DNA of 64,000 bases. Source: Thermococcus sp. M36. GTDB lineage: Archaea > Methanobacteriota_B > Thermococci > Thermococcales > Thermococcaceae. The DNA lies in NCBI RefSeq assembly GCF_012027355.1, contig NZ_SNUH01000001.1, positions 1,178,001-1,242,000 of the forward strand, read 5' to 3'. Positions 59,202-64,000 of the stretch are shown here, one piece after another (the first letter of the stretch is position 1; each line of letters starts with the position of its first letter). A program made the position numbers and the translations under genes. Under the pieces are notes generated by a model. That model ran no database searches. It was not told where the DNA came from and was given only the letters and a program-made list of their open reading frames with translations.

Positions 59202-61529
59202 ATGATCCTTGACGTCGACTACATCACAGAGGACGGAAAGCCTGTCATCAGGATCTTCAAGAAGGAGAAGGGTGAGTTCAAGATTGAATACGACAGAGAC
59301 TTCGAGCCTTACATCTATGCACTCCTCAAGGACGATTCTGCCATCGAGGAAGTGAAGAAGATAACGGCGAAGAGACATAACACCGTCGTCAAGGTCAAGC
59401 GTGCCGAGAAAGTGAAGAAGAAGTTCCTCGGCCGACCGGTTGAGGTATGGAAACTCTACTTCGAGCACCCGCAGGATGTCCCGGCCATAAGGGATGAGAT
59501 AAGGAAGCATCCCGCAGTGGTAGACATCTATGAGTATGACATCCCCTTCGCCAAGCGCTACCTCATAGACAAGGGCCTCGTCCCCATGGAGGGCGATGAA
59601 GAACTGAAGATGCTCGCCTTTGACATCGAGACGCTCTACCACGAGGGCGAGGAGTTCGGAACCGGGCCCATACTCATGATAAGCTACGCGGATGAGAACG
59701 AGGCGAGGGTTATAACCTGGAAAAAGATCGACCTGCCCTACGTTGATGTCGTCTCAACCGAGAAAGAGATGATAAAGCGATTTTTGAGGGTTGTTAAGGA
59801 GAAAGATCCCGACGTTCTCATAACCTACAACGGCGACAACTTCGACTTCTCATACCTCAAAAAACGTTGCGAAAAGCTTGGGATAAGCTTCACCCTCGGG
59901 CGGGACGGAAGCGAGCCGAAAATACACCGCATGGGCGACCGCTTCGCCGTGGAGGTTAAGGGGAGGATTCATTTTGATCTCTATCCGGTCATAAGGCGTA
60001 CCATCAACCTGCCGACCTACACCCTTGAGGTTGTTTATGAGGCGGTCTTTGGCAAACCCAAGGAGAAGGTATACGCGGAGGAAATAACCCTTGCCTGGGA
60101 GAGCGGCGAGGGGCTTGAGCGCGTTGCGCGCTACTCTATGGAAGATGCAAAGGCAACCTATGAGCTCGGAAGAGAGTTCTTCCCGATGGAGGCCCAGCTT
60201 TCGAGGCTGATAGGCCAGAGCCTCTGGGACGTGTCGCGTTCCAGCACCGGCAACCTCGTGGAGTGGTTTCTCCTGCGGAAGGCCTACGAGAGGAACGAAC
60301 TTGCCCCCAACAAGCCAGACGAGGGGGAGTTAGCGAGGAGAAGGAACAGTTACGCCGGCGGCTACGTTAAGGAACCAGAACGGGGATTATGGGACAATAT
60401 TGTGTATTTAGATTTTCGCTCTCTTTACCCCTCGATCATAATCACCCACAACGTCTCGCCGGATACTCTCAACAGAGAGGGCTGCAAGGAATATGACGTC
60501 GCCCCTCAGGTCGGTCACAAGTTCTGCAAGGACTTCCCCGGCTTCATTCCGAGCCTTCTCGGGAACCTGCTCGAAGAGAGGCAGAAGATAAAGAGGAGGA
60601 TGAAAGCCTCAATTGACCCGCTGGAGAAGAAGATCCTCGATTACAGGCAGAGGGCAATAAAGATTCTGGCCAATTCATATTATGGTTACTATGCTTATGC
60701 GAAAGCTCGTTGGTACTGCAAAGAGTGCGCCGAGAGCGTTACGGCATGGGGCAGAGAGTACATCGAGACCGTCATCCGCGAGCTTGAGGAAAAATACGGC
60801 TTCAAAGTCCTCTATGCAGACACCGACGGATTACATGCCACCATTCCGGGAGCGGACGCTGATACGGTCAAGAAAAAGGCTATGGAGTTCTTAAAATACA
60901 TCAACCCTAAACTCCCCGGCCTCCTCGAACTCGAGTACGAGGGCTTCTACGTGAGGGGCTTCTTCGTGACAAAGAAGAAGTACGCTGTAATAGACGAGGA
61001 GGGTAAGATAACGACGCGCGGCCTTGAGATAGTCCGGCGCGACTGGAGCGAGATAGCCAAGGAGACGCAGGCGAGGGTCCTTGAGGCCCTTCTTAGGCAC
61101 GGTGACGTTGAAGAGGCTGTGAAGATAGTCAAGGAGGTCACGGAAAAGCTGAGCAAGTACGAGGTTCCGCCCGAGAAACTCGTCATCCACGAGCAGATAA
61201 CACGCGAGCTTAAGGACTACAAGGCAACCGGCCCGCATGTGGCGATAGCGAAAAGGCTGGCCGCGAAGGGAGTCAAAATCCGTCCCGGAACCGTCATCAG
61301 CTACATCGTGCTCAAGGGCTCCGGCAGGATAGGGGACAGGGCGATACCCTTCGATGAGTTCGACCCGACGAAGCACAGGTATGACGCCGACTACTACATC
61401 GAGAACCAGGTCCTGCCCGCTGTTGAGAGAATTCTGAAGGCCTTCAGCTACAGGAAGGAAGACCTCCGCTACCAGAAGACGAGGCAGGTTGGTTTGGGGG
61501 CGTGGCTGAAGCCGAAGGGAAAGAAGTGA
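59202..61529 (+). CDS. polB: Family-B DNA polymerase, intein-free
   Basis: 775 residues, the normal mature length. Proofreading domain with Asp141/Glu143 (AFDIETL); Val93 in the uracil-sensing pocket. Polymerase motif A DFRSLYPS (Asp404), motif [17 protein letters not shown] (Asn491/Ser492), motif C YADTDG (Asp540, Asp542). No intein is present, although three intein insertion points are known at exactly these motifs in relatives. Around them the codons are unusually AT-rich. ATG 59202 has AGGTGTTGGTT; the longer frame from 59115 has no support. The sequence closely resembles the 9 degrees N / gorgonarius type from memory. Confidence 0.97.
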   Translation: MILDVDYITEDGKPVIRIFKKEKGEFKIEYDRDFEPYIYALLKDDSAIEEVKKITAKRHNTVVKVKRAEKVKKKFLGRPVEVWKLYFEHPQDVPAIRDEIRKHPAVVDIYEYDIPFAKRYLIDKGLVPMEGDEELKMLAFDIETLYHEGEEFGTGPILMISYADENEARVITWKKIDLPYVDVVSTEKEMIKRFLRVVKEKDPDVLITYNGDNFDFSYLKKRCEKLGISFTLGRDGSEPKIHRMGDRFAVEVKGRIHFDLYPVIRRTINLPTYTLEVVYEAVFGKPKEKVYAEEITLAWESGEGLERVARYSMEDAKATYELGREFFPMEAQLSRLIGQSLWDVSRSSTGNLVEWFLLRKAYERNELAPNKPDEGELARRRNSYAGGYVKEPERGLWDNIVYLDFRSLYPSIIITHNVSPDTLNREGCKEYDVAPQVGHKFCKDFPGFIPSLLGNLLEERQKIKRRMKASIDPLEKKILDYRQRAIKILANSYYGYYAYAKARWYCKECAESVTAWGREYIETVIRELEEKYGFKVLYADTDGLHATIPGADADTVKKKAMEFLKYINPKLPGLLELEYEGFYVRGFFVTKKKYAVIDEEGKITTRGLEIVRRDWSEIAKETQARVLEALLRHGDVEEAVKIVKEVTEKLSKYEVPPEKLVIHEQITRELKDYKATGPHVAIAKRLAAKGVKIRPGTVISYIVLKGSGRIGDRAIPFDEFDPTKHRYDADYYIENQVLPAVERILKAFSYRKEDLRYQKTRQVGLGAWLKPKGKK

Positions 61530-61545
61530 AGGCCAAGCTCCTTTG

Positions 61546-62247
61546 TTATCTCTCCTTTTCTATCCTCTCCAGCACCTCGAGGATGCCCTCAACACCCGGA
61601 ACCTCAAAGCCCCTCTCATGGATCTTCCTTATTTCCTCGGCTTCGGGGTTGATCCAGACAGCCCACACCCCGGCCCTTAAGGCACCCTCGAAGTCCTCCG
61701 CGTAGGTATCGCCTATGTGGATCGCCTCGCTGGGCTTCACATTGAAAACCCTGAGCGGCTTCTCGAACATCTCTTTCATCGGCTTGTACGCGAGAACTTC
61801 GTCGGCGAAGAACGTCTTGTCGATATAGTTCATCAGCCCAAACCTTTCGAGCAGGAGACGAGTGTAGGAGCCGGGCCAGAACATCACGTTGCCCGTTACC
61901 GTGACCTTCAGACCCTTTCTCCTGACGCCTTCGAGGGCTTCTTTTGCCCCCGGAAGGACTATATCGTCGCCGACCTTCAGGACGGCCCTCGCGGCGGCCC
62001 TCTTCACGAGCTCGACGTCGATCTCGAAGAGTTCCGCCAGAAGCTCCTGGCTTTCCTCCAAAGCTCTGGCAGGGTCTCCTGCTGCTTCGGCCCTCATCCG
62101 CTTTATTCTAGCCCGTGCCAGTGTCATGCCCTCGACTACATCAACGATGCACGTTCCCATCAGCTTGGAGAGCTCTACCGCCATTATATCGAGCATGACG
62201 TTGATGTCGAGGAGGGTGTTCCAGACGTCGAATGAGACCAGCTTCAT
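61546..62247 (-). CDS. HAD-superfamily hydrolase
   Basis: 233 residues. Motif [12 protein letters not shown] (nucleophile Asp7), motif II VTGNVMF, motif III Lys in [10 protein letters not shown], motif [16 protein letters not shown]. The helical cap lies at about 15-90. Probable small-molecule phosphatase, substrate unknown. ATG 62247 with GGTGGTGAGT. It is convergent with the polymerase gene, 16 bases apart. Confidence 0.88.
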   Translation of the reverse strand: MKLVSFDVWNTLLDINVMLDIMAVELSKLMGTCIVDVVEGMTLARARIKRMRAEAAGDPARALEESQELLAELFEIDVELVKRAAARAVLKVGDDIVLPGAKEALEGVRRKGLKVTVTGNVMFWPGSYTRLLLERFGLMNYIDKTFFADEVLAYKPMKEMFEKPLRVFNVKPSEAIHIGDTYAEDFEGALRAGVWAVWINPEAEEIRKIHERGFEVPGVEGILEVLERIEKER

Positions 62248-62287
62248 ACTCACCACCGGGTTCGGTTGGGGGTGGTGGAATAAAAAC

Positions 62288-63325
62288 TCAACGCCTCCTC
62301 TCCGCCTCCCTCCCTGCCAGGTAAAGGATCCCGTCCATGAGGCCTGCTTCCCTCAGGACTGCCTTTAAGTTTCTGAACCTGGAACGCATGACGAAGAGCT
62401 CGTAGAAGCCTTCCAGGTTACCCCAGTGCCCGTAGGCAGATAAGGCCAGATACATAACCTCTTTGGGCTTGAGCTTTCTCCCAAGGCTCTCGTTTAGGGC
62501 CTTAAGACCAGGTTTTATCTTTCCCAAGAGTCCCTCCCTCGCTATGAGGTGGAGCATCAGGTCTTCAACAGTGGGCTTTTTCCACTCTATCGTCTCGTCC
62601 TCGAAGGGTAGGCCGATTATGAGGGGAATAACCTCAGTTTCCTCAACGCAGTAGCCGATAGGGGTTTTTTCGTGCCTGAACCTCGACAGCTTTCCGTCTA
62701 TTGAGGCAAGGGCACTGTCTCTGTCTTCATCGACGTCTATAGCCACCCCTATCTTTCCCACCGTGAAATTGAAGACCTCCATCGCCCTTAGGAAGTTCCC
62801 GAGGTTCCTTATGACGCCGGAGTTTCCTTCGCTGGGAATTATTGCGAGATAGTAGTGATCCTCCACGCGTTTCAGGAGGTCAAAGTTGTCGCGCTCAAAA
62901 ACCCTCTCTATGAACCTCAGGCTGTATGGGGCCTCTCTGCTCTCCTTGAACTCAAAGAGCTTCTTGAAGACTGCCTTGAAGAACTTGGCGTCTGTCTTCC
63001 CCTCGACGAAGAGGACGCTTGTCTCGGCCATCTCCCCGGAGAAGCCGCCCCTCACATCGAAGTCAAGGTACTTTCTCAGCTCGTAGACCTCCTTGAGCGT
63101 GAGGTTCTTCCCTGTATCGGAATATATCAGGACGTTCTCCTCGCCCCTTCGGAACTTCCAGGCGATTAAATCTATGAGCTCCAGGCTCGCCGTAACTACC
63201 GTCTCGTCCCCCCGGAGGGAGTCCACGAAGTCAATAAGCTCGTTGCGGTTCTTGCGGTATTCCGGGAAGAGGATTGCGCCCTCGTCGGCGAATTTTTCAA
63301 ACCTGTTCCCCGTTATCACCCTCAT
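62288..63325 (-). CDS. DUF3226/TOPRIM-like protein
   Basis: 345 residues. The TOPRIM-type motifs are visible: Glu108 in [12 protein letters not shown] (104-115) and [10 protein letters not shown]-like [11 protein letters not shown] (Asp197, Asp199). Residues 1-95 ([20 protein letters not shown], then [18 protein letters not shown]) are a separate domain. OLD/DUF3226 proteins are candidate nucleases. The neighbouring membrane gene abuts its start. Function not known. Confidence 0.7.
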   Translation of the reverse strand: MRVITGNRFEKFADEGAILFPEYRKNRNELIDFVDSLRGDETVVTASLELIDLIAWKFRRGEENVLIYSDTGKNLTLKEVYELRKYLDFDVRGGFSGEMAETSVLFVEGKTDAKFFKAVFKKLFEFKESREAPYSLRFIERVFERDNFDLLKRVEDHYYLAIIPSEGNSGVIRNLGNFLRAMEVFNFTVGKIGVAIDVDEDRDSALASIDGKLSRFRHEKTPIGYCVEETEVIPLIIGLPFEDETIEWKKPTVEDLMLHLIAREGLLGKIKPGLKALNESLGRKLKPKEVMYLALSAYGHWGNLEGFYELFVMRSRFRNLKAVLREAGLMDGILYLAGREAERRR

Positions 63326-63865
63326 TCACTTCACCATGTCCACGGCTATCGCTCCGATTACCGCAAAGGTGCTTATAAGCACCGTCGCGTTTACGTACTG
63401 GATCTGATTAAAGTCGGCCATTCTGTTTATCCCGTAGAGGTATATCATCCCTGCGGAGATTATGTAGGCTATTGCCGTGACCGTAAGGAGCCTCTTGGGC
63501 ACGTGGAACAGCTCTTCCCTTTTGAGGTTGCCTATCCTTGACTTCGCTATGAACAGATACGCAACGGCCAGCGTCATCAGAAAAATGGCGAGGGAACGCC
63601 CAAGGGATATGTCCCTTGCTATTTCCCACAGTTCGGCTGTGAAAAGAAACGGGAGTGCGAAGGTTATCGCCCCCACTATCTCCTGGGCTATGTCGTCCCA
63701 GCCAAGCCTGTCGGGGGTTCCCTTCTCCTCGGCATTCTTTCTGAGCTGCTCTATGCTCTCGTATATCTCTTCGAGCCTCTTTTCCACTGGGGTTCTCCGT
63801 TCGTTTTCGGTTTCACGCTCAGGTTCGGGGTTCATCATCCGGTCAGCATTGGATTCACTCATCAT
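63326..63865 (-). CDS. DUF2391 family membrane protein
   Basis: 179 residues. A charged N-terminal part with a short coiled coil (RLEEIYESIEQLRKNAEEKG) is followed by four or five membrane helices starting with GWDDIAQEIVGAITFALPFL, typical of DUF2391/TIGR02587. Start ATG 63865 (or 63862): the TATA at 63891-63899 puts transcription start beside it, so leaderless. The frame upstream to 63949 crosses the promoter and is rejected. Co-transcribed with the TOPRIM-like gene. Confidence 0.72.
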   Translation of the reverse strand: MMSESNADRMMNPEPERETENERRTPVEKRLEEIYESIEQLRKNAEEKGTPDRLGWDDIAQEIVGAITFALPFLFTAELWEIARDISLGRSLAIFLMTLAVAYLFIAKSRIGNLKREELFHVPKRLLTVTAIAYIISAGMIYLYGINRMADFNQIQYVNATVLISTFAVIGAIAVDMVK

Positions 63866-63888
63866 CGCAGAAATAACTTCCGGGGAAA

Positions 63889-63900
63889 TGTTATAAATGT
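63889..63900. promoter_or_regulatory. Second shared divergent TATA element
   Basis: TGTTATAAATGT reads as a TATA box on both strands (minus: ACATTTATAACA). It serves the leaderless DUF2391 gene (start 63865) and the secreted gene starting at 63932 on the plus strand, with about 25 and 30 bases spacing to plausible transcription starts. Similar to the arrangement at 20643-20658. Confidence 0.5.
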
Positions 63901-63931
63901 TAAGATTGACTTTCAATCCGGTGATACACGA

Positions 63932-64000
63932 TGAGGAAGATTTTAACACTCCTTGTGGGGCTGGCGCTGGTCGGTCTGGTGATAGCGCCTGTAAACGCCG
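63932..64000 (+). CDS. Start of a secreted protein (cut by window end)
   Basis: 23 codons are visible: MRKILTLLVGLALVGLVIA, then PVNA. This is a complete signal peptide with a probable cleavage site after NA. ATG 63932 has CGGTGATACACG. The mature protein lies outside the window, so its identity (S-layer-like or other secreted protein) cannot be told. Confidence 0.75.

Noticed and set aside
59202-61529. Inteins in the DNA polymerase
   Set aside because: All three usual sites are uninterrupted and the protein has the mature length of 775 residues.

Overview
This window is chromosomal DNA of a hyperthermophilic euryarchaeon of the order Thermococcales, most likely a Thermococcus. The gene set says so: family-B DNA polymerase (59202-61529), a three-gene RPA operon, RpoE'/Spt4, aIF2-gamma, ribosomal proteins S24e, S6e and L41e, Sec61-beta, Dph2, the GTP-dependent dephospho-CoA kinase and a UbiA lipid prenyltransferase. 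Promoters look archaeal (TATA boxes about 25 bases before the start or transcription start), ribosome sites are GGAGGTGA-like, and starts are often ATG preceded by an in-frame GTG that lies inside the Shine-Dalgarno (SD) sequence. The DNA is GC-rich and gene-dense except for a few AT-rich islands.

Layout. 1-1890: conserved transcription/translation cluster (S24e, DPCK, Spt4, RpoE', pyrophosphatase). 2002-7246: a same-strand surface locus with two DUF1102 secreted proteins, a SipW-type signal peptidase carrying an extra surface module, a third secreted protein with a Cys-rich tail, a DUF5305 membrane protein and two winged-helix regulators. I read it as an archaeal TasA/AbpA-like extracellular fibre or biofilm-matrix system. 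7653-13279: tRNA-Gln, tRNA-Pro, a KaiC-like ATPase, an M28 peptidase, L41e and a nitrilase. 13245-17508: methyltransferase, then an operon of YbjQ, a YhfC-type membrane protease, PadR, DUF1648 and SdpI. 17684-25407: Dph2, a tandem KaiC ATPase with two paralogous small partners, a divergent rRNA methyltransferase, a pair of paralogous HEAT-like proteins and an m5C methyltransferase.

25411-41459: MscS with DUF432, a lipoprotein with a duplicated domain, DUF434, HD, PIN and aIF2-gamma genes, S6e, Sec61-beta, EngB, an Lrp-type regulator, a Clp1-type kinase, UbiA, RPA and ScpB. 41520-42968: a solitary IS605-type TnpB element. 42969-45200: DUF835 protein, 5S rRNA with tRNA-Asp, and tRNA-Lys flanked by two inverted copies of an apparently undescribed repeat of about 290 bases. 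45217-57003: DtxR regulator, purine permease, a frameshifted gene, an iron/thiamine-type ABC transporter without binding protein, P1 peptidase, endonuclease IV, DUF373, thiamine-binding and AMMECR1 proteins and a second m5C methyltransferase. 57060-59114: AT-rich orphan genes. Then come DNA polymerase, a HAD hydrolase, a TOPRIM-like protein, a DUF2391 membrane protein and the start of a secreted protein.

Most worth a second look are the SipW/DUF1102 surface locus, the inverted repeat pair around tRNA-Lys, the AT-rich codon patches in the polymerase gene at the known intein insertion points, and the KaiC/small-protein/HEAT-pair neighbourhood. No CRISPR array and no replication-origin signature was seen.
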